From assembly GCA_013288555.1 (NCBI GenBank), contig JABDBQ010000014.1:1-54538 (forward strand): a stretch of 54,538 bases of DNA. The letters run 5' to 3'. The notes below the pieces were generated by a model, which was not told where the DNA came from, searched no databases, and saw nothing but the letters and a program-made list of their open reading frames with translations. Position numbers and translations under genes: made by a program. Shown piece after piece: positions 1-8,196 of the stretch (positions are counted from its first letter, which is position 1; the number at the start of each line of letters is the position of its first letter). The stretch comes from Bacteroidota bacterium (GTDB lineage: Bacteria; Bacteroidota; Bacteroidia; CAILMK01).

Positions 1-825
1 TTAGGAGCTGTTTTGGTGTGTCAGTTTAACCTGTTGGCGCAACGAAACTTAGACCCTGAAAATCCCGGAAGTAGTTATCCCAAAACGGATGTAGCATTTC
101 ATACACCTGTGGCATATCCCTCCATAAGAGAGGCAGATGTCGCTTATTGTAAAAGAATTGAGCGCCTTATTGATACACGCGAAAAGAAAAACGAGGTGAT
201 GAACTGGCCGCGAAACCCTTTAAATACAATCATTCATGATCTCGTCACCACAGGCGAAAATGATTTCCCTGGAAAACTGAAAGCCTATGCGAATGATTCC
301 CTGGTAAGCCCAATGACTATAAAGCAAATAAACGCTATTGGCAGCGATACAGAAACCATACAAATTGTGGTAGGACCTGGTCCCTATGACACAAAAGACA
401 CTCCAATAGTAAATACACTGGATTATACAAAGATTACACGCTGGGAAATTGTGGAAGATTGGATCTTTGACAAACAGCGAAGCGAATTCTTCCCCAGGAT
501 CATAGCCATCGCACCGATGTATAATCCGAGTTTTAATGGCATTTCCTTACCGGAGCAGCCTATGTACTATATCAATTGGGCACAGGTGCGTCCACTCCTC
601 GCAAAAGAAGAAATTTTTAATCCGGATAACGAAGTCAGAATGTCTTATTCTGACTTTTTTGATCAACGTCTTTTTAGTTCACATATCACCAAAGAAAGCA
701 ATTCCATGGACCTTGCCATCAAAGACATGCCGGAATATAAAACTTCGCCATTGGATGCCCTTTACGAATCTGAAAGAATCAAAAATCAGCTCGTAGAGAA
801 AGAAGACGATCTTTGGGAACACTGA
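1..825 (+). CDS. gldN: GldN/PorN-like gliding motility and type IX secretion protein (5' end cut by window)
   Basis: The reading frame is open from base 1 and ends at a TGA at 823-825, so the true start lies upstream. The first visible residues (LGAVLVCQFNLLAQ) look like the end of a signal peptide. The mature part, beginning RNLDPENPG, with IREADVAYCKRIERLIDTREKKN and later KITRWEIVEDWIFDKQRSE, is the pattern I associate with GldN. That protein works with GldK in the outer-membrane ring of the type IX secretion/gliding machine of Bacteroidota. In known genomes gldN is last in a gldKLMN operon. Here it is followed by an intergenic repeat and the convergent purA, which fits an operon end. Family assignment is from memory of motifs; the upstream gldKLM genes are outside the window. 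Confidence 0.85.
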   Translation, partial: LGAVLVCQFNLLAQRNLDPENPGSSYPKTDVAFHTPVAYPSIREADVAYCKRIERLIDTREKKNEVMNWPRNPLNTIIHDLVTTGENDFPGKLKAYANDSLVSPMTIKQINAIGSDTETIQIVVGPGPYDTKDTPIVNTLDYTKITRWEIVEDWIFDKQRSEFFPRIIAIAPMYNPSFNGISLPEQPMYYINWAQVRPLLAKEEIFNPDNEVRMSYSDFFDQRLFSSHITKESNSMDLAIKDMPEYKTSPLDALYESERIKNQLVEKEDDLWEH

Positions 826-893
826 TTTGAGAGCGAAGAGCGAGAGCAGAGTGCGACCGTATTGAGAGAGGAGGAATGGAGAACGATTCTCTC

Positions 894-1006
894 TTAAGGG
901 CATCTCTAAAAACTACCTTGTACCTTTCTCTTTTAGAGAAGCCTGCCCGGAAGCAGACGGGGATTTAGGATGAGGCAATAAAAGAGTTTTTTAGAGATGC
1001 TCTTAA
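894..1006. repeat. MITE-like inverted-repeat element, copy A
   Basis: Arms 894-914 (ttaagggcatctctaaaaac plus t) and 985-1006 are near-perfect reverse complements. The interior contains a ttctc...gagaa hairpin and an aggatgaggc tail. The right arm covers the purA stop codon. A second copy lies at 28463-28553. This copy carries an extra 20-bp palindromic insert at 942-961 that the other lacks. It may also act as a bidirectional terminator between convergent gldN and purA (inference). Upstream, 826-880 is low-complexity agagcgaagagcg-type sequence. Confidence 0.7.
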
Positions 1007-2259
1007 ATAAATACTGACTCATCCCTTTCAGGGCCTGTTGACACAACTGCGATTTTGACTTCAGAATGCGATTCTATAAACTTTATATACTCCTGTAGTT
1101 TTTGTGGGAAGTCACTGGCGTTATTTACTTCTGCCAGGCTGCATTTCCAACCTTCCAATTCTTTATACACAGGGTGTATGGTTTCACCGAAACTGAGGCC
1201 GGAGAAATGTTTTTCTGCTCCGCTTGAAGTATAACCTGTGCAGATATTGATGGTTTCGAGTTCATTTAACACATCTGCTTTCATCATTATCAGCTTGTTT
1301 ACGCCATTGATCATAATGGCATAATTCAATGCCTCGAGATCGAGCCAGCCGCAGCGTCTTTTACGACCTGTAACAGAACCGAATTCATGCCCTGTTTCAC
1401 AGATATAGTCGCCAGTAGCGTCAAATAGTTCAGTCGGGAAGGGACCACCTCCTACGCGGGTGATATAAGCTTTAAAGACGCCGTAAACCGTCCTGATCTG
1501 GCCTGGTGCAATACCTAACCCAATACAAGCCGATGCCGTTATGGTATTAGAGGAGGTAACATATGGATAGGTCCCGAAATCTATGTCGAGAAGCGTTCCC
1601 TGTGCCCCTTCTGCCAGTATATTCTTGCCTTCTTTTAGTGCTTCATTGATATAATATTCCGCATCAATCAGTTTCAGTTTTTTCACATATTCCAATGCTT
1701 CAAACCATTCCTTGTCATCTATGGTTTCTTCACATCCAAGCGCTTTTAATAATTTGAGATGCAGTTCTTTAACAGATTGATAATGCTTGTCAAAATCAGG
1801 CATACAGATTTCCCCGATCCTGACTCCGAAGCGGCCTGTTTTATCCTGGTATGCCGGGCCGATGCCTTTTAATGTAGAACCTATTTTAGATTCATCACTT
1901 CTGCTTTCATAAAATTTATCAAGCAGCCTGTGGGTAGGTAATATCAGATTGGCTTTACGGGAAATCAAAAGCCTGCTTTTTAATTCTATTCCATTGGCTT
2001 CAAGGTTCTCAATTTCCTGTTTTAACACAATCGGATCGAGCACGACACCATTACCAATTACATTGATCACCTTATCCCTGATAACACCCGATGGAATTTG
2101 CCTCAAAACAAATTTCTTGCCTTTGATAATTATGGTATGTCCGGCATTTGGCCCACCCTGAAAACGGGCAATAATGGGATAGTCCTTGCTTAACAGGTCA
2201 ACAATTTTTCCTTTCCCTTCGTCGCCCCATTGCAGGCCAAGAATTACATCAACAGGCAT
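1003..2259 (-). CDS. purA: Adenylosuccinate synthetase
   Basis: This 418-residue enzyme joins IMP and aspartate using GTP to make adenylosuccinate, the first committed step from IMP to AMP. The N-terminal GTP-binding loop reads GLQWGDEGKGK (residues 8-18) with catalytic Asp13. GPNAGHT (36-42) supplies His41. Later family blocks include GSTLKGIGPAYQDK, LAEGAQGTLLDIDFGTYPYVTSSN and TGRKRRCGWLD. Length is typical of bacterial PurA. It lies 56 bp downstream of the Fur-family gene on the same strand with no obvious terminator between, so co-transcription from the promoter at about 2853 is likely. Its stop codon lies inside the right arm of repeat copy A. Confidence 0.97.
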   Translation of the reverse strand: MPVDVILGLQWGDEGKGKIVDLLSKDYPIIARFQGGPNAGHTIIIKGKKFVLRQIPSGVIRDKVINVIGNGVVLDPIVLKQEIENLEANGIELKSRLLISRKANLILPTHRLLDKFYESRSDESKIGSTLKGIGPAYQDKTGRFGVRIGEICMPDFDKHYQSVKELHLKLLKALGCEETIDDKEWFEALEYVKKLKLIDAEYYINEALKEGKNILAEGAQGTLLDIDFGTYPYVTSSNTITASACIGLGIAPGQIRTVYGVFKAYITRVGGGPFPTELFDATGDYICETGHEFGSVTGRKRRCGWLDLEALNYAIMINGVNKLIMMKADVLNELETINICTGYTSSGAEKHFSGLSFGETIHPVYKELEGWKCSLAEVNNASDFPQKLQEYIKFIESHSEVKIAVVSTGPERDESVFI

Positions 2260-2315
2260 TTATTATATATTTTAGTGATTTAACAGCAGGATTTGTATTT
2301 ATAGATAAGATTCAA

Positions 2316-2792
2316 TCAGGACTGAGCCGGTTTCTTGCCACAGTTTATGCAATTTCCATTTTCGTCCGTTACAGGTTTGCCCTGCAAAGTTAAAGAATGC
2401 GCCGTAACATTGAAATGTAAAATACCGCCCATCATGGATGTGATTTGTTGCAGGCGTGGGTCACAGAACTCATACACTTTGTTGCATGAACTGCATATCA
2501 AATGGTCATGCTGGCGGTAGCCATAAGACCTCTCATATTTGGCCACATTGTTCCCAAACTGGTGTTTAACAACAAGACCCGATTCCAGCAAAAGATCGAG
2601 GGTATTATAGACGGTCGCCCTGCTTACATGATAATTTTTATTTTTCATCTGCAGGTATAGCATCTCCACATCAAAATGATCATTCCGGCCATAGATCTCC
2701 TCAAGGATGGCAAAACGTTCCGGCGTTTTACGCTGTTTTTTATCTTCAAGATAGTCTCTGAAAATTGTTTTTACTTCCTCGTAGTCAATCAT
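2316..2792 (-). CDS. Fur-family transcriptional regulator
   Basis: A 158-residue metal-responsive repressor of the Fur superfamily. The N-terminal winged helix spans about residues 1-85, with the recognition stretch [19 protein letters not shown] at 56-74. The C-terminal metal-binding/dimerisation part contains HDH (95-97), a CSSC pair (C100/C103) and a second CINC pair (C148/C151). The cysteine pairs are the structural zinc site seen in many Fur/Zur/PerR proteins. The metal specificity (iron, zinc or peroxide sensing) cannot be told from sequence by eye. First gene of a probable two-gene transcript with purA; many Bacteroidota genomes show this pairing in my recollection. Confidence 0.9.
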   Translation of the reverse strand: MIDYEEVKTIFRDYLEDKKQRKTPERFAILEEIYGRNDHFDVEMLYLQMKNKNYHVSRATVYNTLDLLLESGLVVKHQFGNNVAKYERSYGYRQHDHLICSSCNKVYEFCDPRLQQITSMMGGILHFNVTAHSLTLQGKPVTDENGNCINCGKKPAQS

Positions 2793-2852
2793 AGTTTCAG
2801 TTAACAGTTAGCAGTTAACAGTTATCAATAAAGAGTCAACAGTAACGAAGGG

Positions 2853-2860
2853 CAAAGATA
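2853..2860 (-). promoter_or_regulatory. Predicted Bacteroidota -7 box (TATCTTTG) for fur-purA
   Basis: On the minus strand the sequence reads TATCTTTG, matching the Bacteroidota -7 consensus TAnnTTTG. It lies about 60 nt upstream of the Fur start. The -33 region is weak (TTTA about 18 nt upstream). The untranslated leader contains a low-complexity ttaacagttagcagttaac stretch. Confidence 0.45.
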
Positions 2861-2979
2861 CGAAATGTTAAGAGTAAGTAAAGCTGATTTGCAACAGATA
2901 TCAACCTTAAAACGAAGCCTGCAAAGACTTATGCGCCAGCCTCCCGCTCATGCTGTGCAAATATCTTTTATTGTAATTG

Positions 2980-3252
2980 GCTGTTCAACCCACTTCGGGG
3001 TTGTTGGCTGTCGCGTATTCTTTCCGTGGGTTTCACCCACGCCCGCCCGGATGAATCCATTCGGACGGGGTTATTATTGTTTAAGCCCTTCAGGCTTACC
3101 TACAAATCTTTTGCTGATTTTGATAACCAGTCTTTTTACCAACCCTGAAAGCCTGCCCGGAAAGCAGACGGGGGTTGAATGTGAATAACCACCGGTGCAA
3201 CCGGCGGAAAAAGGCAAGCAGCCACAATCAACCCCGAAGTGGGTTGAACAGT
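2980..3252. repeat. Cluster of small palindromes inside a large inverted repeat
   Basis: The gap 2793-3342 holds no convincing gene. Outer arms ctgttcaacccacttcgggg (from 2981) and its near reverse complement (3219-3251) enclose a series of short hairpins: cgtgggt/acccacg (3025-3041), taagcc/ggctta (3082-3098), the broken aaccctgaaa...gggttgaa unit (3141-3180), and ccaccgg/ccggcgg (about 3189-3206). Two of the units are interrupted by CCCG-type mini-palindromes at 3042-3069 and 3152-3172. The arrangement resembles a nest of REP-type elements; no transposase is present. Confidence 0.65.
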
Positions 3253-3342
3253 TAGCGCAGATATGCTATTATTAAATTCTGAAACCCATATCAAAAAATC
3301 CAATCCCTCCCAAATCTTTGATCAAACTAAAAAACAAAAACT

Positions 3343-3675
3343 ATGAAAAAGAAAATCCTAATCGTATCCCTGGCTGTGAATATGTTAGCTGGTGCATTTG
3401 TGTTTTATTCGTTTACCTCGAAGGAAAAGAGTGGGAATGATGGAGGGGGGTATATTGTAATGAGAGTATCAGAAAATCTACCTGAGCTTTCTATTTCGGA
3501 CGGTAATTCCATTTTAGGACAAGAAGATTTGAGTACAGCTGCGTCTAAAGAAAAAATCATGTCAAATAATCAAAAAATCGCCAAGAAAATTAATGATCTA
3601 AAGAACCAGGGTTATGAACTTATTTCTTCAACAGGGGGAGATCTTAACTCGCGCTACATTTTCATAAAGAAATAA
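3343..3675 (+). CDS. Small exported or membrane-anchored protein of unknown function
   Basis: A 110-residue protein starting MKKKILIVSLAVNMLAGAFVFYSF, a signal peptide or single N-terminal membrane anchor (residues 4-24). The rest is polar; near the end NDLKNQGYELISSTGG followed by YIFIKK resembles the tail of DUF4177-type small proteins (a helix then GWELVS-like strand), a weak similarity only. The ATG is the only sensible start. It stands alone between the palindrome cluster and the convergent rel gene. Function unknown. Confidence 0.65.
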   Translation: MKKKILIVSLAVNMLAGAFVFYSFTSKEKSGNDGGGYIVMRVSENLPELSISDGNSILGQEDLSTAASKEKIMSNNQKIAKKINDLKNQGYELISSTGGDLNSRYIFIKK

Positions 3676-3742
3676 AAACCAGCGAAATATATTTTTTCAA
3701 CGTTTCTCATGTAGGGGTACAGAATCCTAAACCCCTTGTTAC

Positions 3743-5986
3743 CTACGGCTCCTCCCCTGTCACAGTCTCCTCAACCTGGAAACGGGAAACCGATTCGATG
3801 CCTTTGATTTCTTTAATCTTTTCGATGAGTTTTTCGAGGTGCTCCAGGTCGTATATGTATAGAATAATAGACCCTTCAAAGGCTCCGGCAATAGATGATA
3901 CCGTAATGGATTGGATATTGACCTGCAGCTCTTTGGAGATGATATCAGTGATATTGCTGACGATACCAATACTATCTATCCCCACCAGTTTTACACCGGC
4001 AGGGAATGTCCGTATTTCTTTGATCTGATCAGTTGACCATTTGGCCCTAATGATCCGGTATCCATAATTTGACATCAGCCTGATACCATTGGGGCAATTG
4101 GTCCGGTGAATTTTGATACCGTCAGAGATAGTCACGAAACCAAAAATATCATCTCCCGGGATTGCATTACAGCATTTGGCAAATGTATAATTCAAATCCG
4201 TATCATCCCCAACAATAACAATATCCGGTGCTTTGAGTACAGGCTTTTTACCATTAATAGGCGCATCTGGTTTTTTGCTGGTTTGTCCCCTGCCAAGTTT
4301 ATCACTTAATTCAAAGAATTTCAAGGCAATACCTACCTCACTCCTATCGATAGCGCCCACTCCGAGATTAAAATACAATTCAATACTTGTACGCAGTTTG
4401 AAGTAGTGTACAAGCCTTTGGATATTGGCATTATTCCAACCAAAATCCGCATTTTTAAACTTCTTAATAAGGTAATCTTTACCTTCCTGGGCAATTTTCC
4501 GCTTTTCATCTTTGAGGCTGGCTTTGATCCTCGATTTTGCCTTTGCTGTTACCACGTAATTAAGCCAGTCTTCTGTAGGTTTTTGTTTTTTGGAGGTAAT
4601 AATCTCAACCTGGTCACCATTTTTTAATTTATAGCTGAGCGGCACCAGGCGATGGTTGACCTTTGCGCCAAGGCAATGGGTACCAACCATGGTATGAATA
4701 TCAAATGCAAAATCTAATGCCGTAGCCATGGCGGGAAGCGTAATCAAATCGCCTTTCGGAGTAAAAATAAATACTTCGTCTGAAAAGAGATTCAGTTTGA
4801 AATCATCCATAAAATCAATGGCATTCGATTCCGGATTTTCCAGCAACTCCCTGATTCTCTTTATCCATTCCTCCAGGTTCGTATCCGTTCCTGAAATTTC
4901 ATCGCCCTTATATTTCCAGTGCGCTGCATATCCTTTTTCAGCGATGTCATCCATTCTTCTGCTTCGTATCTGCACTTCTACCCACTTGCCCTGTTGCCCC
5001 ATAACAGTTGTATGCAGTGATTCATACCCATTTCCTTTGGGCACAGAAATCCAGTCCCGCAGCCGTTCCGGGTTTGGTTTATAATAATCGGTTATGATCG
5101 AATACACCCGCCAGCAATCTGACTTTTCGTTTTCAGGTCCCGAATCTACAATGATACGGATGGCAAACAGGTCATATACCTCTTCAAAAGGGATATCCTG
5201 TTTCTTCATTTTACTATAGATGGAGTAAATTGATTTTGGCCTGCTTTTTATTTCATATTGAAAATTCAATTCAGAAAGCGATTCCTGGATCGGCTCAATA
5301 AATTTCCTTATATATTTGTTTCTCTGAATTTTAGATTGTTGAAGTTTTTGCGTAATCTCCTTGTAAACAATAGGTTCCGTGTATTTTAAACTCAGATCTT
5401 CAAGCTCATTTTTAATACTGTACAAACCCAAACGATGCGCGAGAGGTGCAAAAAGTACCAGTGTTTCTGAGGCGATTTTAAGCTGGTTATTTCTTCCCAT
5501 GGCCTCAAGGGTTCTCATGTTATGAAGCCGGTCAGCCAGTTTAATGAGGATTACCCTTACATCGTCTGCCAGGGTGAGTAGAATCTTCCTGAAATTTTCA
5601 GCCTGGATGGAATTTGTTTTGCCGACAACGCCAGCAATTTTTGTTAACCCGTCTATTATATTGGCAACTTTGCTCCCGAATTTAATTTCGATATCTTCCA
5701 GGGTAACGTCTGTATCTTCAACTACATCATGAAGCAATGCACAGATAATGGCTGTTTTACCCAGCCCGATTTCTTTGGCACATATATTGGCAACGGCCAA
5801 TGGATGAAAAATATATGATTCCCCTGATTTTCGGCGCATACCGCTATGCGCCTCCATAGCCAGCGCAAAAGCCTCCCTGATTTCCTTTTTTTCTCCCGGC
5901 TCCAGGTTAGGTCTTAAGGCTTTAAGCAGATTGCGATATTCTTTTACAAGTAGCTTCTTCTCTACCTCAGGGTCTATTGCTTGCAT
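3743..5986 (-). CDS. Bifunctional-type (p)ppGpp synthetase/hydrolase (RelA/SpoT homologue)
   Basis: A 747-residue long Rsh protein that makes and/or degrades the stringent-response alarmone. Domains in order: HD hydrolase (about 25-200) with the intact HDxxED motif LLHDVVED at 85-91 and RLHNMRTL (153-160), so hydrolysis is probably active; synthetase (about 240-360) with SRPKSIYSIYSKM and GYESLHTTV; TGS domain (about 410-475, EVFIFTPKGDLITLP); a linker with conserved cysteines (KCCNAIPGDDIFGFV, RTNCPNG); and a C-terminal ACT domain (about 665-740). The intact hydrolase motif argues for a bifunctional Rel/SpoT rather than monofunctional RelA. Single transcription unit, convergent with the small gene at 3343. 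Confidence 0.95.
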   Translation of the reverse strand: MQAIDPEVEKKLLVKEYRNLLKALRPNLEPGEKKEIREAFALAMEAHSGMRRKSGESYIFHPLAVANICAKEIGLGKTAIICALLHDVVEDTDVTLEDIEIKFGSKVANIIDGLTKIAGVVGKTNSIQAENFRKILLTLADDVRVILIKLADRLHNMRTLEAMGRNNQLKIASETLVLFAPLAHRLGLYSIKNELEDLSLKYTEPIVYKEITQKLQQSKIQRNKYIRKFIEPIQESLSELNFQYEIKSRPKSIYSIYSKMKKQDIPFEEVYDLFAIRIIVDSGPENEKSDCWRVYSIITDYYKPNPERLRDWISVPKGNGYESLHTTVMGQQGKWVEVQIRSRRMDDIAEKGYAAHWKYKGDEISGTDTNLEEWIKRIRELLENPESNAIDFMDDFKLNLFSDEVFIFTPKGDLITLPAMATALDFAFDIHTMVGTHCLGAKVNHRLVPLSYKLKNGDQVEIITSKKQKPTEDWLNYVVTAKAKSRIKASLKDEKRKIAQEGKDYLIKKFKNADFGWNNANIQRLVHYFKLRTSIELYFNLGVGAIDRSEVGIALKFFELSDKLGRGQTSKKPDAPINGKKPVLKAPDIVIVGDDTDLNYTFAKCCNAIPGDDIFGFVTISDGIKIHRTNCPNGIRLMSNYGYRIIRAKWSTDQIKEIRTFPAGVKLVGIDSIGIVSNITDIISKELQVNIQSITVSSIAGAFEGSIILYIYDLEHLEKLIEKIKEIKGIESVSRFQVEETVTGEEP

Positions 5987-6103
5987 GTTCCTCTCCTTGA
6001 CATTAGCTTGGGCGTAAGATACGGAATATTTCCCGGGATACCAAAATTTGTGGCCAGATGATGCAATAAAATCTAAAAGATTCGGAAATTGATCTCAAGT
6101 TCT

Positions 6104-6111
6104 TATCTTCG
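6104..6111 (+). promoter_or_regulatory. Possible -7 box (TATCTTCG) for tRNA-Leu
   Basis: TATCTTCG, one base off TAnnTTTG, ends 10 nt before the tRNA-Leu 5' end, a sensible distance for a tRNA transcript with a short leader. Confidence 0.35.
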
Positions 6112-6121
6112 CGCCTCGATT

Positions 6122-6203
6122 GCGGATGTGGTGGAATTGGTAGACACGCCAGACTTAGGATCTGGTGCCGAGAGGTGTGCGGGTTCGAGTCCCTCCTTCC
6201 GCA
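6122..6203 (+). tRNA. tRNA-Leu(UAG)
   Basis: The cloverleaf can be drawn by hand. Acceptor GCGGATG pairs with CTTCCGC, followed by discriminator A. The D arm is GTG...CAC with AATTGGTAGA. Anticodon stem CCAGA/TCTGG holds loop CTTAGGA, giving anticodon TAG (reads CUA/CUG). A long class II variable arm and the TTCGAGT T-loop follow. The variable arm and D-loop are typical of leucine tRNAs. Two pairs are imperfect: T-T in the acceptor stem and C-T in the T stem. CCA is not fully encoded. Confidence 0.95.
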
Positions 6204-6297
6204 CCTTGAAAAGAGTGAAGAGCGCGAGAGCGAAGAGCGAAAGGTGGAAATAGCACCCTTAGTTCAAAAACTAAAGAGCGAAGAGCGATAATGCGAG

Positions 6298-6320
6298 AGC
6301 GAAATCCTCTTCGCTTTTTT
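6298..6320 (+). terminator. Possible intrinsic terminator after tRNA-Leu
   Basis: agcgaa / ttcgct stem of 6 bp with a 6-nt loop, followed directly by a run of T. It sits at the end of agagcgaagagcg-rich repetitive sequence (6208-6300) and just overlaps the stop codon of the opposite-strand four-helix gene. Confidence 0.35.
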
Positions 6321-6681
6321 ATTTTAGCTCTTTACTTAGATTCTGAATCATTGCGTACAACATCCTTGAAATTTCTTCATATCGGTTAAACATCTCTGTA
6401 TATAATTCCTGGGAGACTTCAGATTCATCATAAAGGAATTTTAGTATCGAATTACATTCAAAAACAGACCCTCGGGCTGTGATATAAAAGTTCCTTCTAT
6501 CTTTATTACTGAACTTCCCACTTCCTTCAGCAATGTTGAGCATAATACTTAAGGTTGCCCTGCCAAATTGGTCCTTAAAATACCGCGGCATCTTATCATT
6601 TTGTTTTAAAAACCTATAAACCAATTGATTCAGATAAAATTATTTTTTATAAACCTCCAGTTTTTTGTAAGAAAACATCAT
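6319..6681 (-). pseudogene. Four-helix-bundle protein (23S rRNA intervening-sequence family) with one in-frame stop
   Basis: From the ATG at 6681 the frame reads MMFSYKKLEVYKK, then TAA (6640-6642), then continues in the same frame as FYLNQLVYRFLKQNDKM...FGRATLSIMLNIAEGSGKFSNKDRRNFY...SVFECNSILKFLYDES to a normal stop at 6319. Both halves fit the roughly 120-residue four-helix-bundle family: the KLEVYKK start of helix 1 and the SIMLNIAEGSGK block are diagnostic. One base change (for instance AAA to TAA) would restore it, so this is a recent nonsense mutation, a sequencing error, or a gene restarted at an internal codon (TTG at 6622-6624). The family's function is unknown; members occur inside rRNA insertions and as stand-alone genes. 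Confidence 0.8.
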
Positions 6682-6738
6682 ACGAAACTAAAAAATAATC
6701 TAAAAAAAACTTACTAGGTCTCCTCTTCGCTCTACGCT

Positions 6739-7197
6739 CTACTTCAGCATCTCTCGCACTAGCTTCAAACAATTATCTGTTTCATCGCAAGATTTATCCG
6801 GCAGCTTTGCAAATAATGGACTATCCGCATTAATCACTGAGTTATACTTTTTCCCTTTATCATAAATGACAATCGTGGCGGCATTTATTTTCTTCATATA
6901 AACCTTCTCCATCATTTTTCTTTTTGCTTTGGCAAAGACTGTACTGTCGTCTTTTTCGTCCTGTTTAATTTTCCGCTCAATGATTTTGCTTTCTTTGTAT
7001 TTCTTCTTGTATTCTTTCTTTTTTAACATGGCATTATAAGCCAAAGAATCCGCCATAATATTACACGAATTTTGAATTTCAGGAGTTACAGGCAAGCTAT
7101 CAAGTACCTTAAAGACATGAACATAAGCAACTTCACAAGTCTCCTGGGCGAAAATTGTTACCGGAATAAAAATTAAAAGAAGCATTAAGTATTTCAT
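6739..7197 (-). CDS. Secreted protein of unknown function
   Basis: The start is taken at 7197 because it yields a clean signal peptide, MKYLMLLLIFIPVTIFAQ, cut before ETCEVAYVHVFK. The remaining ~135 residues are rich in lysine and glutamate (KKKEYKKKYKESKIIERKIKQDEKDD) and contain four cysteines (ETCEV, NSCNI, KSCDETDNCLK) that could form disulphides after export. I do not recognise the family. It lies between the broken four-helix gene and the divergent HipA-like gene, alone on its strand. Confidence 0.6.
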   Translation of the reverse strand: MKYLMLLLIFIPVTIFAQETCEVAYVHVFKVLDSLPVTPEIQNSCNIMADSLAYNAMLKKKEYKKKYKESKIIERKIKQDEKDDSTVFAKAKRKMMEKVYMKKINAATIVIYDKGKKYNSVINADSPLFAKLPDKSCDETDNCLKLVREMLK

Positions 7198-7362
7198 ACT
7201 ATAAATATCTAAAAAGCAAAGATAATGACAGGTAAAATATAACGATAATCTCAAACACAATATTATGAAATATGAAAAACCATTTTATCTTATAAAACTT
7301 TGATTATCCATAATATATATATTCAAATACGAGCATACGGCCTATATAAGCACTGATAATTG

Positions 7363-7370
7363 TATTTTTG
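7363..7370 (+). promoter_or_regulatory. Predicted -7 box (TATTTTTG) for the HipA-like/DUF3037 operon
   Basis: A perfect TAnnTTTG match 28 nt before the chosen ATG at 7399. No clear -33 TTG at the ideal distance. Its position rules out a translation start upstream of 7370. Confidence 0.45.
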
Positions 7371-7398
7371 CTTTCAATTAATCCTGAAAGGGATCACA

Positions 7399-8196
7399 AT
7401 GAAAACCAATATTCCTGAAATCAGAACCATAAACGTTATAAGATATGTCATGCCTCTGCGTGAAGGGGGTTCTTTGCCCGCAATAGCAGAAGCGGACGAT
7501 GGTTTCTTATATGTTTTAAAATTCAGAGGAGCCGGCCAGGGCTCCAAAGCACTGATAGCAGAATTGATCGGTGGTGAAATTGCCCGGGCTTTGGGATTAA
7601 AAGTGCCGGAAATTGTGTTTGCAAATCTCGATGAAGCTTTTGGACGAACTGAAGCCGACGAAGAAATCCAGGACTTGCTCAAATTTAGTGTAGGTTTAAA
7701 TTTGGCACTTCATTTCCTCACAGGAGCCATCACTTTCGACCCCGTTGTAACCAAAGTAGATCCCTTTCTTGCCTCGCAAATTGTTTGGCTCGATTGCCTG
7801 CTTACCAATGTTGACAGAACCTGCCGGAATACCAATATGCTCTTATGGCACAAAGAATTGTGGCTAATTGATCATGGTGCATCCCTTTATTTTCATCACA
7901 ACTGGCAGAACTGGGAAGAGCAGGCATTAAAACCATTTTCGATGATCAAAGACCATGTGCTACTTTCGCAGGCCAAAGAAATGTCATGGGCTGACAAAAA
8001 ATCCCGAGAGAAACTGACACCTGAATTGATAGATTCAATCGTTAATCTAATCCCTGAATCCTGGCTACTGATTGATGCACCTTTTCATTCTTTAGATGAA
8101 CATAGAAATGCTTATTCAAGATACCTTATATCACGGCTTTCACATTCTGAAATATTCGTAAATGATGCAGAAAATGCCAGACAATCAATTATTTGA
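7399..8196 (+). CDS. HipA-family kinase-like protein (HipA_2 type)
   Basis: A 265-residue protein with a compact HipA-like kinase fold. YVLKFRGAGQGSKALIAELIGGEIARALGLKVPEI holds the ATP-contacting lysine and the following helix. LDCLLTNVDRTCRNTNMLLW is the catalytic loop (D...N arrangement as in HipA NxDRHxxN). LWLIDHGASLYF is the metal-binding, DFG-like segment. It lacks the N-terminal subdomain of full HipA toxins. The start at 7399 has gaaaggg about 8 nt upstream. It overlaps the DUF3037 gene, a pairing I recall as recurrent, so the two probably act together. No HipB-type antitoxin is seen. Whether it is a toxin, an antitoxin kinase or a regulator is unknown. Confidence 0.8.
   Translation: MKTNIPEIRTINVIRYVMPLREGGSLPAIAEADDGFLYVLKFRGAGQGSKALIAELIGGEIARALGLKVPEIVFANLDEAFGRTEADEEIQDLLKFSVGLNLALHFLTGAITFDPVVTKVDPFLASQIVWLDCLLTNVDRTCRNTNMLLWHKELWLIDHGASLYFHHNWQNWEEQALKPFSMIKDHVLLSQAKEMSWADKKSREKLTPELIDSIVNLIPESWLLIDAPFHSLDEHRNAYSRYLISRLSHSEIFVNDAENARQSII

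Noticed and set aside
2865-3188. 107-codon open frame on the plus strand
   Set aside because: It translates the palindrome cluster; no family likeness, and the same bases explain themselves as inverted repeats.
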